Shown: one piece after another, positions 35,713 to 46,200 of the stretch
Layout: each line of letters opens with the position of its first letter
How positions within the stretch are numbered: position 1 is the first letter of the stretch
From: an uncultured Lachnospiraceae bacterium
GTDB taxonomy: Bacteria > Bacillota > Clostridia > Lachnospirales > Lachnospiraceae
Assembly: GCA_947177165.1 (NCBI GenBank)
Contig: CAMWTP010000003.1
Location: 62,001 to 126,000 of the forward strand
Length of the DNA: 64,000 bases
Direction: 5' to 3'
The notes under the pieces: model-generated
Told to the model about the DNA's origin: nothing
Seen by the model: the letters and a program-made list of their open reading frames with translations, nothing else
Databases searched by the model: none
Translations under genes and position numbers: made by a program

Positions 35713-35833
35713 GACTTCAATGCCTCCCTTACAACCTTACCATCCCGCGACATTATAAAGCTATTCTAACATTAGATATGGAGTCTGTCCACAAAATCTT
35801 CGTTTTATAACCATCGCCTGCGCCACAAGCTTT

Positions 35834-38800
35834 CTATGAATTCTGACACTCCTTACATCCCTTGAAACAATCCCTGCCGATGCTGCCGACACCTGACGGA
35901 AGCTTCGCACCCGAAAGGTTTACGCAATATGCAAATGCTTCCTGTCCGATGCTCTCCAATCCGTCTGGAAATTCCACGCTTTCAACATTGCAGCTGTGAA
36001 ACGCCATGGCGCCAATATGTGTAATCCCTCCCTTGAAGACAATGTGCTTAATCTGAACCGTGTACGCATTCCACGGCGGCGTGGCGCCGTCATAATCTGC
36101 CATCTCGCCGCTGCCTTCGATTTCCAGCAATCCGTCATAATACAGTTTCCAGACAATATGATTCTCCTCTTTTCCGCATTCTCCCTCTATGGGCACATGT
36201 ATGATGACTTTACGGTCAAACTTTTCTTCCAGCATGGAGCTGTCTGTGAATTTAACGCTCAGCTCACATCCCTCCGCCGCCTCATAGAAAGCCTTTCCCC
36301 CTATTTTATCCGGCTTTTGTTCGTGCTCCATATAGATTTCTTTCAGCTGTTCGCACCGCTGAAACGCTCTTGCAGCAATCTCCTGCACGCTGTCGGGAAA
36401 TACCACATACTCGAAACCCTGACACCCAAAGAAAGCCCGTTTATCAATTTTTTGCAGAGAATCCGGAAACAAAAGAGGCCGAATTTCAGTTTTGACAATA
36501 CTTTGACAGTTAAAAAAGGCCTCTTCCCCGATGTACCTCAAATTTTCCGGCAGCACAATTTCAGACAACGCCATGCAGTTTTTGAATGCCTTCCTGTCAA
36601 TCCTCTCTATTTTTTCTGTGAGCACAACCTTTTTGAGATTTATGCAATCCTCAAAACTGCTGCTGTGCACACAGGTAATGTCTCCCTCCACAACTGCTGT
36701 CTCAATTTTATTGCGGACGGAATGCCACGGGTATTCCTCCCTGCTGATTTCCTTTTGTCCTTCCGCGCGCTCTTTCATGGCTGTAATCAAAAGGACTGCA
36801 GTTTCCCTGTCATATTCATAGTGAACTCCGATTTCGCGGCAGTCTCCCTGCACACAGAAAACCGGACAGGTACAGTTGCCCTCATTCCATGCAGATTTAC
36901 TTTGCTCTGACGACAAGTAAACGACTCCCTTATCCAAGGCATAAAATGCCTCGCGATAGATGCGCGGTCCGCAGTTTTTGTGCAGAAAAACGATTTCCTC
37001 CAGACTGTCACACCCATAAAATGCCATGCTGTTGATTATCTGGATATTTTCCCCTATGAGTACACTTGTAATCGTCTGATTACTTAAAAAAGCGATATCT
37101 GCAATGGCCGTTACCGGAAATCCCTTTACATAAGACGGGATTTCGAGCTTTCCGCTGCTCACTGCACAGCATTCGCACAGAATTGCTTCTCCGGTTTCCG
37201 CGTCAACACGATAAATAATGTGATCCAGCGTAAGCGGCTCCCGCGGTATTTTATCGCAAATTGTTTCCGACTCAATGCTGCATCCTGAGAAGGAGTTCTC
37301 TTCCTTATTACAATGAGGATTTAAAAATATGACACTTTTTAATTCAGTACAGCCTTGAAAAGTGTTTTTCCTCACCGTGGTAATCCCTTGGGGAAGCATA
37401 ATATGTCTCAGTCCGACACAGTCAGAGAATGCACCTTCCTCTATCGTTGTCAGACTCCTTCCCAAAACAATCCTTTCGAGTTTCCCGCACCCGCTGAATG
37501 CCTCCCGGTCAATTGTGCGCAGTGTATCCGGCAGTTTCATTTCCCGCAGCTTCTCACAATTTGCGAAAGCCTTTTCCCCAATCGTATGCAGCGAGGACGG
37601 AAATATCACTTGTTCCAGTTCCCTGCATCCGGAAAAGACCTCCTGCTCCAAATTTTTCATCTCCTCTGGAAGCTCAATCTGCCCTAAACTGCTGCACCCC
37701 ATAAAAGCCTGCCGGCCGATGCGCTGAACCTTTTTGTCAATTTTCACTTTTTTCAATATTTTGTTATTTGTAAATGCACCATCCGCTATCTCTCTAACCG
37801 GAAGACCTGTCAGATAGGCTGGTATCACTGCGATTTCACTTCTATCCTTGTCTGCATATTTTTGAATGGTCACTGTCTGCTTTTGCGCATTGATTCGAAA
37901 TCGAAAGGGCGGTTCCGCCATTATCTCCTCTTGCGGTACAGTCACAAGCTGCTCGATTCCGCTGAACTGATTTCCGGACTCCCCGGGAAAACTCACCGCG
38001 TCCGAACCGTGAAAATAGATTGTTTTCAGTTTTCTGCAAGCCGCAAAGCTGTCTTCCTTCACGTTGATTTCTTTTGCCCAGATTGCTGCTGCCTCCAGTC
38101 TGGTACAGCCATAAAATGCCTTGGCTCCCAATTCCAGCCGTTTTGCCTGCAGATTCACAGAAACCAGCGAAGTGCATTCCTGAAAGCAGCTTTCCGAAAT
38201 CTTTTCTACCCTATTCGGAAGATTCAGCGTTTCCAAACTGGTGCAATAATAAAAAGCTTTTGTGCCAATCATCCTCACTGACGGCGGGAAAGATACACCA
38301 TTCAGTTCCTCGCAGCCTGCAAAAACCCCCTTCAGATCATAGTCCAACGATTCTTTTCCCACCTGAAATACGGGATAGCCGTCTATGATTTCCGGTATGA
38401 CAAGCGTATAACGGTTTGTCTCATTTATGACCTGATTATCATCAAATGCCTTATAATCTGTTATGATCGCATGTCTATCCTCAATCTCTATCGTAAATTT
38501 GCTTCGATCCTCCCATTTGGGATCGCCGCCTTCCGTTTTTCCATTGATTGTAATATATCTCAGCTTCCCGCAGTCCTTGGATTCACTTTTGTTATACTGT
38601 GCATCCTGCGCCAGAAAAGTAAGCGCGCGCAGGCTGCTGCATCCGTCGATGGCTGCATTTCCAAGCTTCTTTACCTTGGACGGACACACCAGGTAAGAGA
38701 GCTTTTTGCATCCTGAAAAAGCCTGATCTCCGATCTCTTCGATACTATCCGGCAAAACGATCTCCTCTATGTCTGTCTGATCCTTGAAAGCCTCTTTCCC

Positions 38801-40504
38801 AATAGATACTACCGGAAATCCTTGTATCATATCCGGCACTTTGACACATGGGCCAGAACCATTATAATGCAGAATCTTCACACAATCTTTTTCCTTTAAA
38901 TCGGTATAAGAAAACCAATTGCTGCTCTCTGTGAGCTCCTTGTAAGCAATCTTATCCTTATACTCAGCTTCCACCTGATCAAACAGTTTGGGATCTGCTA
39001 AAATACTTACTCCCCTCAAAGCATCATACACCTGAGGCTGCAGTGCGGGGACTCTGTCTCCCTTTATCACCAGACTGTTCAACCTGTCTCGAAACAGAAG
39101 ATGCTCTCTGCCGACACTTTCTATCTCTGGAGAAAGTATGATTTCTGCCAAATTTCCGCACCCCTGAAATGCATTTTCAGCAATCTGTCCACAGTCTCGT
39201 GGAATCCTCACAGTTCTTAATGCCGTACAGCCCGCAAAGGCTTCTTCCATAATCTGTATCCCGTCTGGCAGAATAAGACGCCGGATATTCGTGCACCCTT
39301 TCAGTGCATTTCTTCCGATCTTTCTCAGATTGCCCATCTCCCGTATACTTCTCAGGCTCTTACATCCCTCAAATGCTGATTGCCCAATGTTGGCGGCATA
39401 TTCCGGAAGCTCGATCTTCTCAAGACTGGCACATTGCCGCAGCATCCCGGCGGGAATTTCCGGGTGAAGCCGATACCTTCCTTCCTTAAACGTATTGGGT
39501 ATCGGATCGCCGAATGTGGCATTGTCAAACGTAATCTTCCCGCTGACTCCATACATGATTTTATAATGGCCGTCTTTGCCATAGGCCACATCCACTAACT
39601 GCTCACCAAAATCATACGTCTCATGTTCTTGTGCTATCACATCAAAATCTTCTGCTTCCTTCGCCTGATTCGTCTCTTTCTCTTTGATGATGCCTGATGT
39701 CACCGACAGTCTTTTTGGCGGTAAAACGACCTCCCTTAACTGGTTACAGCCGGCAAGAAATTCCTCGCCTATGTCTGTGACAAGTTCAGAGAGTACTATC
39801 CTCTCGAGACTTTTGCAGCCTTTCAGCATTCTGTCAGGTATCACGATTCCCTCGGTTCTATGCAGCCGGAACCGTCCCTGTTCCCATAAATCACACAAAA
39901 TTTTGCTCCATACAACCTTATTAAATGTAGCTTTACCGCTGAATCCGTATTTTATTTTATACAGACCTTTTATGCCATAGGCCACATCTACCTTCAACTG
40001 CCCAAAATCAATTACTTCACCATTCACAGATACTGTTACAAAATCTTTCATTCTCTCTAAATATCTGTCATAAACTGAATGGCTCGTGCTGATCACCCCA
40101 GGCAAATACAATGTCTGCAGCGAGGTGCAGTTTTCAAAAAGCCCTTCTCCAAGACTCGTGACAGTACTTGGAAGTTTTACAGACTTAATATTCTTATCAG
40201 CAAACGCCTCTTTTGAAATCTTCCTGACCAGATGTCCTTCAATTACTGCAGGCACATCCACAGTCTCCGCATTTCCTGTATAATGGACAATTTCCGCGTA
40301 TCCATCTTCTTTATTGATATCATACTGAAAGTCTTTGGGAATGAATGATTGTCCATATGCCCGAATGATACCTTCCTCAAACATGGAATAATACTGTTTC
40401 TCTCTGTCGGACAGGTTGGGAAGCAGTTCATCTCCCAATTTGCTTTGCTTCAGTCCTATGTCTGCTGCTGCATTTCGATTGTTTGTCAGTGATTTTGTAT
40501 TCAT
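35834..40504 (-). CDS. Giant BspA-type leucine-rich-repeat protein (1556 residues)
   Basis: Last gene of the minus-strand cluster; AAGGAAGGGAAGC precedes the ATG, 47 nt after the previous gene. Nearly the whole protein is built from LRR_5 (TpLRR/BspA) repeats of about 23 residues, such as AFSGCGKLERIVLGRSLTTI, EEGAFSDCVGLRHIMLPQGI and AFYGCDSLEEIVF. The repeat arrays are broken by about six spacers with a common pattern, for example the paired VDVAYGIKGLYKIKYGFSG and VDVAYGKDGHYKIMYGVSG. BspA proteins are normally secreted, yet the N-terminus (MNTKSLTNNRNAAADIGLKQ) is no signal peptide and there is no anchor. It would be cytoplasmic or part of a larger assembly. Protein-binding scaffold is the inference. 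Confidence 0.9.
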   Translation of the reverse strand: MNTKSLTNNRNAAADIGLKQSKLGDELLPNLSDREKQYYSMFEEGIIRAYGQSFIPKDFQYDINKEDGYAEIVHYTGNAETVDVPAVIEGHLVRKISKEAFADKNIKSVKLPSTVTSLGEGLFENCTSLQTLYLPGVISTSHSVYDRYLERMKDFVTVSVNGEVIDFGQLKVDVAYGIKGLYKIKYGFSGKATFNKVVWSKILCDLWEQGRFRLHRTEGIVIPDRMLKGCKSLERIVLSELVTDIGEEFLAGCNQLREVVLPPKRLSVTSGIIKEKETNQAKEAEDFDVIAQEHETYDFGEQLVDVAYGKDGHYKIMYGVSGKITFDNATFGDPIPNTFKEGRYRLHPEIPAGMLRQCASLEKIELPEYAANIGQSAFEGCKSLRSIREMGNLRKIGRNALKGCTNIRRLILPDGIQIMEEAFAGCTALRTVRIPRDCGQIAENAFQGCGNLAEIILSPEIESVGREHLLFRDRLNSLVIKGDRVPALQPQVYDALRGVSILADPKLFDQVEAEYKDKIAYKELTESSNWFSYTDLKEKDCVKILHYNGSGPCVKVPDMIQGFPVVSIGKEAFKDQTDIEEIVLPDSIEEIGDQAFSGCKKLSYLVCPSKVKKLGNAAIDGCSSLRALTFLAQDAQYNKSESKDCGKLRYITINGKTEGGDPKWEDRSKFTIEIEDRHAIITDYKAFDDNQVINETNRYTLVIPEIIDGYPVFQVGKESLDYDLKGVFAGCEELNGVSFPPSVRMIGTKAFYYCTSLETLNLPNRVEKISESCFQECTSLVSVNLQAKRLELGAKAFYGCTRLEAAAIWAKEINVKEDSFAACRKLKTIYFHGSDAVSFPGESGNQFSGIEQLVTVPQEEIMAEPPFRFRINAQKQTVTIQKYADKDRSEIAVIPAYLTGLPVREIADGAFTNNKILKKVKIDKKVQRIGRQAFMGCSSLGQIELPEEMKNLEQEVFSGCRELEQVIFPSSLHTIGEKAFANCEKLREMKLPDTLRTIDREAFSGCGKLERIVLGRSLTTIEEGAFSDCVGLRHIMLPQGITTVRKNTFQGCTELKSVIFLNPHCNKEENSFSGCSIESETICDKIPREPLTLDHIIYRVDAETGEAILCECCAVSSGKLEIPSYVKGFPVTAIADIAFLSNQTITSVLIGENIQIINSMAFYGCDSLEEIVFLHKNCGPRIYREAFYALDKGVVYLSSEQSKSAWNEGNCTCPVFCVQGDCREIGVHYEYDRETAVLLITAMKERAEGQKEISREEYPWHSVRNKIETAVVEGDITCVHSSSFEDCINLKKVVLTEKIERIDRKAFKNCMALSEIVLPENLRYIGEEAFFNCQSIVKTEIRPLLFPDSLQKIDKRAFFGCQGFEYVVFPDSVQEIAARAFQRCEQLKEIYMEHEQKPDKIGGKAFYEAAEGCELSVKFTDSSMLEEKFDRKVIIHVPIEGECGKEENHIVWKLYYDGLLEIEGSGEMADYDGATPPWNAYTVQIKHIVFKGGITHIGAMAFHSCNVESVEFPDGLESIGQEAFAYCVNLSGAKLPSGVGSIGRDCFKGCKECQNS

Positions 40505-40551
40505 ATACTGCTTCCCTTCCTTGTATACTGATCTCCTGCTAACCGTTAATC

Positions 40552-41199
40552 TTACGCTTCTGCCGCTGGCTCTTTTGCCTTGGACTCTTCTGCAGCCGGT
40601 GCCTCCTCTGCCGCTGACTCCTTCTCAGCAGCTGTCTCTTCCGGCTTCTCTGCTGCCGGAAGCTGCAGAACTGCTTTCTTCTTCTCCGCCAGCCGGGCTG
40701 CATTCTCAATCGCCTTGTCAATGTCGCTCAGATCCACGATATCCATCGTGTCGAGGATGGCCTGACGGTCACAGCTCCACACTGCAAAGGACAGCTCCCT
40801 GACTTTAAACAGACTTCCTTTTTTCTCCCCGGGTTCTCCATCCTCAAAATTAACAGCGATATTGAATGCGTACTCTGTGATATTGTTGTCCTCTTTTTGC
40901 TTGTCGCTTATCTTGAATAAATAAGCCTGTCTCAGAACAAGACTCACATTTTTCAGATCAATAAGCTCACCGATCGTATCCTGAATACTTTTCGCGGTAA
41001 ATGGTGCCTCCGGTCTCTTGGTAATGTTCTTCACAAAATCCCCAATCTGGTCAATCGCCTCATCTAATCCAAGACCGCTGTACTCCTCCAATACATTTGG
41101 AATAATCGCATAACAGATGATATCATTCACCTTTTGTACCATCACAGACAAATCCTTTCCAATCAGTTCCGTTTTTACCATCGCCTGAAGATTGCTCAT
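40552..41199 (-). CDS. Uncharacterised cluster protein with Ala/Glu-rich tail
   Basis: Protein of 215 residues without a family I recognise. AAGGAGGAAGAAAC precedes the ATG at 41199 (MSNLQAMVKTELIGKDLSVM). Residues 1-100 look helical (VQKVNDIICYAIIPNVLEEY, DQIGDFVKNITKRPEAPF). Residues 100-175 contain beta segments (TEYAFNIAVNFEDGEPGEKK, ELSFAVWSCDRQAI). The last 45 residues are Ala/Glu/Pro-rich low complexity, likely disordered. Soluble. It lies between the Ig-like protein gene and the LRR gene, with short gaps on both sides. Confidence 0.8.
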   Translation of the reverse strand: MSNLQAMVKTELIGKDLSVMVQKVNDIICYAIIPNVLEEYSGLGLDEAIDQIGDFVKNITKRPEAPFTAKSIQDTIGELIDLKNVSLVLRQAYLFKISDKQKEDNNITEYAFNIAVNFEDGEPGEKKGSLFKVRELSFAVWSCDRQAILDTMDIVDLSDIDKAIENAARLAEKKKAVLQLPAAEKPEETAAEKESAAEEAPAAEESKAKEPAAEA

Positions 41200-41253
41200 T
41201 GTTTCTTCCTCCTTCGTTTTTCCAATCAATATGAAATCATTTTTCCATCATCG

Positions 41254-41964
41254 TTAAGCTAAATCAACTGCATCACCTCCTGTATAGATTTCCAGTTCTC
41301 TTGTCTCCGTCTGCTCGTTTTTTCGCGCACACAGGGTGAATACGACCGTTTTGCGGACACATACCCGCCTCGTCCCTGCAAGATTCAGCGGGATATTTCC
41401 CGGATTCAGATAGACGCTGTCCGCCCCGGATACTTTCCAGCTCAATTTCACACTCTCCCCTGCCATTACCGTGCGCTTTTCCGCATTGAACTGTATGATC
41501 CGCAGATCCTGCGGCCTTTTTCGCACCGGGATTCTGTATCCAAAGCACTGCTTTGTGTCCCTCCCCGTCATCTTATGATAATGAAACATGATACAGGTGA
41601 TTCCCTCTGTCAGGAAATTGACGTTTTCAAACACAACCTCTATCCTCTCACGCCGGTCTTTCAGTTTTATATTCCAATACTTTCCCCATGCGGAATTTTC
41701 TGCCTCGTTGATCTGACTGCCGGAGGTGACGCTGCCAACAATCGCCTGTCCCCATTCTTTTCCCGTAAAATCCGTCTCCTGTTCTCCCCACGGCACAATG
41801 ATCTCAATCAGCTCTCCAGGCTCTGGTTCTGCAAAATGGAGCGACAGGGTGAGCGTATGGTTGATTCTCATGGCATCCTTCTCCAATGCCTCCCTCGATA
41901 CTTCAAACTCCTGCGGATATGCCACACAACAGAATGCATCCCTGCTATTTTCCAAGGTTGTCAT
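41254..41964 (-). CDS. Cluster protein with C-terminal Ig-like module (small paralogue)
   Basis: Protein of 236 residues. The ATG at 41964 follows GGAGGTGGGATGTT and overlaps the end of the preceding gene by 20 nt, implying coupling. The N-terminal 130 residues are beta-rich (AMRINHTLTLSLHFAEPEPG, ELIEIIVPWGEQETDF). Residues about 150-230 form a module that recurs in the next gene: IIQFNAEKRTVMAGESVKLS, WKVSGADSVYLNPGNI, VFTLCARK. The pattern (G..V.L.W.V.GA..V.LNPG) resembles Ig-like beta sandwiches that decorate surface or virion proteins. No signal peptide. Function unknown. Confidence 0.8.
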   Translation of the reverse strand: MTTLENSRDAFCCVAYPQEFEVSREALEKDAMRINHTLTLSLHFAEPEPGELIEIIVPWGEQETDFTGKEWGQAIVGSVTSGSQINEAENSAWGKYWNIKLKDRRERIEVVFENVNFLTEGITCIMFHYHKMTGRDTKQCFGYRIPVRKRPQDLRIIQFNAEKRTVMAGESVKLSWKVSGADSVYLNPGNIPLNLAGTRRVCVRKTVVFTLCARKNEQTETRELEIYTGGDAVDLA

Positions 41965-43240
41965 AACATCCCACCTCCGTTTCGTCCTCATAGATGTAGA
42001 CGACTTCCTTGCGCTCCCCCTGCGCATTTTTTGTCCTCAGAAAAAATAAATATTTTGCTGGTCCCGTTACATGGACGGGCGACCATACAGTCTCTCCCTC
42101 CTCATTCTCGGAAGTCAGCAAAACCGCCTCATCGCAAAACCCATAAACCTCCCTGTTCAGATCCATGGAATACACCCGCACAAAAAGCTGTATTTCCTTT
42201 GCGCCTTTTGTCACCCATCCCAGAGCAAAGGAGAGCCCGGACTCTTTTTTCATGGGAGCCGCCACATACCTTATGATCACTTGTTGTTCATCTGGATAGA
42301 GCTGCAGAGACCCGCTTTTCTCTGCTGCCTTGTACGCAGTGACCTCCCCATCTGCTGTGATCTCAAATCTCAGATCGTCCCCCATCTTCTTCTCGAGCCT
42401 TTTTGCAGAACAAAACTCGTCTGTTCGCAAGTCAAAGCATCCGCTCTGATCTCCTGCTTTATAGAAAATTGTGACCTGACTTCCCCAATAATAGCGCTCC
42501 GGCTGTGCGATCAGATAATTCTCCATATGCTCCTCATACAGATACACCCGGGTGCTCTTTGACACGATGTCCTGCTCCAATGCTCCGACTGCGTCCAGCA
42601 CATAGACGGTATCCTGTGCGGGCTGCACCTCCATCATTCCAGACGTATCCACATCCATATTTCCCGGATTGAGCACGCATTTTCTGGCACCGCGCGTCTC
42701 CCATTTCAGCACCGCCTTCTGCCCTTTTCTGATTGTTGCCTCCACTGGTGAAAATCTGGTGATGCGGGGCAGAAGCTGCTCTTTTATAATCGGTAAGTAT
42801 TCATGAAAAGTCCCTTCCCTGCATGTTATTTCCAGATAAGCGATCCCTGCTTTCCTGAGTGTTATGTCAGAAAAGGATATCCACAGATAAGGCTCATAGT
42901 ACAATCCGGCTTCTTCTCTCCTCTCCAAATCCCAGTGTATCCTCTGTGCGTCCTCATCCACCGTTCTTTTGCATGTCCAGCCGTAACCGGGGCTGCACTT
43001 GATTTCCTTTCCCTCCGCCATCAGTGTCAGACTCTCCATGTCCTTTCCGAAAGAGAGCGAGAGACGCAGTGCACTCAGATCTCCCGGCTCACAGACCGAC
43101 AGCAGAAACTGCTCCCGGAAAGGCTCCTTTTCCTCCAATCTGCCGTATATATCGTAATACAGTATATTGGGAGCAATCACGCATCTTTGCGGAATCATCA
43201 TATCCTTCACCTTTTCCTTCCCATCCTTATCTTGATCCAT
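41945..43240 (-). CDS. Cluster protein with Ig-like module (large paralogue)
   Basis: Protein of 431 residues. The start is taken at 43240 (14-nt overlap with the previous gene); the MM pair at codons 14-15, after AAGGTGAAGG, is an alternative. N-terminal beta-rich domain about 15-150, Ig-like module about 155-240 (ITRFSPVEATIRKGQKAVLK, WETRGARKCVLNPGNM, VYVLDAVG) homologous to that of the downstream 236-residue protein, then a beta-rich C-terminal half with RYYWGSQVTIFYKAGDQSG. Soluble, no signal peptide. The paired paralogues suggest two related subunits of one structure. Confidence 0.8.
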   Translation of the reverse strand: MDQDKDGKEKVKDMMIPQRCVIAPNILYYDIYGRLEEKEPFREQFLLSVCEPGDLSALRLSLSFGKDMESLTLMAEGKEIKCSPGYGWTCKRTVDEDAQRIHWDLERREEAGLYYEPYLWISFSDITLRKAGIAYLEITCREGTFHEYLPIIKEQLLPRITRFSPVEATIRKGQKAVLKWETRGARKCVLNPGNMDVDTSGMMEVQPAQDTVYVLDAVGALEQDIVSKSTRVYLYEEHMENYLIAQPERYYWGSQVTIFYKAGDQSGCFDLRTDEFCSAKRLEKKMGDDLRFEITADGEVTAYKAAEKSGSLQLYPDEQQVIIRYVAAPMKKESGLSFALGWVTKGAKEIQLFVRVYSMDLNREVYGFCDEAVLLTSENEEGETVWSPVHVTGPAKYLFFLRTKNAQGERKEVVYIYEDETEVGCYDNLGK

Positions 43241-46200
43241 CCGACAGCCGAATGAATCCCTCTGTCATTCGAATCGGATAGACAGTCTCAAACGCCACCT
43301 CCGAAGGCTGCTTTTCCAGCGCCTCCTCCACATACCGTCCGTCCCTCACGCCGACCCAGGACCATGTTCTCTCCGGAATTTGCATAAAGGGCGCCTGTAC
43401 CTGCTGCAGATCCGTCAATAGCGGGAACACTGGTATCTCCAGCTTCAGCTTCCCCAGTGAGGCCGACACCATTTCCGGCGAAATCTGCATTTTTTTCACC
43501 GGCAGAATCCCTGATATAATATGGATGGGAAGTGTCGGGTCCATCAACAGCGTATACCTGTTATCCGCAGCCTTTCTGGTGCAATTCAGCATGATTTCAT
43601 TGCTCTGCACAATAAATCCTTTCCTGTCGATTCTGTCCCTGTCATATGTGTAAAAGCGATGATAGGTCTGTTCCCCCTGTTTAAAAAATCCCGCCAGTCC
43701 ATCCCCGCTCTTTCTGCCTTCTCCCAGGCGCACTGTAAAATCCATATCCCACAAGCTGTCATCCGCCTGCTCCTGCGCCGCTTTCCACGACTGGGGCCGC
43801 GACAGCTTGTGCCTGGTCTCGAGTGCAAATTCCGCCTGCACCAGCGCCAGAGGTCTTCCGACAAAATGGAGCATATCCTTCTTCCATGTGCCATTCGGTT
43901 TATTCATCCCGCATATTTCGTTGCACAGATAATTTACAAAATCGTACAGCACCATATGATTGCTGCCAATCTCATTTGTCATCGCCGCATAAAACTCCCT
44001 CAGACAGGTCGACAGCTCCCCTTTTACGCCCTGGGGAAGCGTGTAGCGTTTCTCTTCTCCGACAACTTCCCGATCGCCGGGCACATTCATCCAGATCACG
44101 TCATAGTGCTGCTGCCTGTCCACGGCCGTCATGAAGTTTCCAAGCGGTCTCCCGTCCTGATCCAGCACCATCAGGCTTCCATCCAGATAGTTTGGCACAA
44201 ACCACCCTATTATCGGAGAGGTACACAGTGCCTCATTGGTAATGATATTTTTATTCCCGGCACTCAGGAAATGGGCGCTGATCTTGGCCGGCTGCATAAG
44301 CCGCGGCGAAAAAATTATGCGCTTGTCGTCCTTGGCTTTTTCCCTGAAATGTTCGGAGCAGGCTATCTCCCTCGCCTGCATCTCATAGTTGGATTCATCA
44401 CAGATACTTTTTACCCGCCCAAAGGTATCAATCAGCCGCAGCTGTGTCATAACTCCATACCCTGCCCGGATTGGAGAAAAAATACCTTCTATAAACGGAT
44501 TGGTTAAGACCTGATCTTCGATCTGCTCAAAGCACTTTTTCCTCTGCTCCTCAGAAAAATCTGCAAACACGTTCCTCATATCTGCATCCTGCTGCCACAG
44601 ATCCGCAATCGGCAGTTTGAGCACCAGATGCTCCATCAGAAAGTTTTCATGAAATCCGTTCAGTCTCTGCGACATCACATCGATCTCCTGCAGCCTGTTC
44701 AATTTCTCCCAGACTGCAGCATTGTTTTCCCCTGACAATTTCCTGTAATTTTCTATCAGTTCCTTAAATTCGTCCATAAAATGGGGGGTGATCAGCATTC
44801 TTCCCTTATATCTTGTCGATTTCCTGTAATATCCGAGCTCCTTCGTCAGGTGGTAATCCATGTCTTCAAGCTCCCATTTCCCCAGCCTCTTTTTCTTCCC
44901 ATCAATAACGTCCGAATCCGGTGTATAATCAATCGCCCACTCTATATACAATGGATTCCATGGCGGTACATAGTATTGAAATGCCGCCTTACTCGGAAAA
45001 ATCCCTTGAAAATTTAATGTCCTTGCCCGATTCTGCACGTCCTCCCCGGAATGCAGCAGCGCATCATACGGTTCCTGCTGCTTCTGCATAATCTCATCCT
45101 GGAGCTCCTGAAACATATCATCCATAACCGGCTGTCCACAAAACTGCAGTACATGCTCCGCGATCACTCCTGCCAGGTCTATTGATAAAAGCAGTGTCTC
45201 CTGCAGCAGTTCCCTGATAATATGGGGAAACTCATTTCTGTTTGTGATATATTTCAACAGAAAATCCGAGCAAATTTCAATCTCTTTCCTGGTCCCATAC
45301 ACGTCTCGCTCTATCGAGAACTGCTGTATCAGCTGATTCCGCCTTCTGCAAAGCTGCTTTCCATCCTGCGAAAGTCCCATGTCCCGGCTGTTATTGTAGC
45401 TGTTCTCCATACCGGCTCCTGCCAGCAGAATAACTGGCTCTCCGGGCATAAAATAATGCTCCTCCGGGCAGCTGACAAGCTTGAATTTATCGACTGTGTG
45501 CACGCTGCTGCCTGACTTGACTGGCTGTTTTAAAATGCTGTCTTTCAGGGAATCAATCTCTTGGTTTTGCTCCTGTATCTGTCGGAATAATATCTGTATC
45601 ACAGCCGCTTCCTGGCGCATCTGCCCAAGACAGTCCTTCTTGAATGCCGTATCCCTGTTTTTGTCCGCCGCATATTTGTACCAGAGTCCATACAGATTTT
45701 TTTCTTTGTCCAGCAGCTCCTCCTCCAGACGATATGCTGCTCTCTGCTGCTGATTCAGCCGGTCGAGCGCCTCTGCCAGCTCTCCGCCCAATTCCCAGAC
45801 TTCCTTGTCGTCCCGGTTTTCCGGTCTTCTCTTGAGCATCCAGACCTGATCTGCATAGAGATCGTCAAATGTCTTCTCATGAAGTTTCTGTTCTGACGCG
45901 ATAATGCCGTCTGGCTTGGTCCATTGCTCCATCTGCGCGCTCAAAAAGATATCAGCAATCCTTTCATCGGCGGCCTCCGCCTCCTTTCTGGAAGCAATCA
46001 GAGCCGCAAAAGCCTCGTTTGAGGAGTTGCCTATCGCGATCTTCGGATTTTCGGATGGGATTCCTGTGCTGTATATCTGCTTCTGACCTGCCCACTCCAG
46101 ACCGCAGAGCGTTCCGTGACAAAGCGTTCTATTGCAGAAATCCCGCTCCTCCTCAGACACCTTCTCTTTTGCTGTCCCCTTTTCCACTCTCCAGTAAAGT

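Noticed and set aside
43521..44507. A 328-residue plus-strand frame opposite the 1228-residue protein gene
   Set aside because: Antisense shadow; the minus-strand frame is far longer, coupled to its neighbours and has proper ribosome binding sites.
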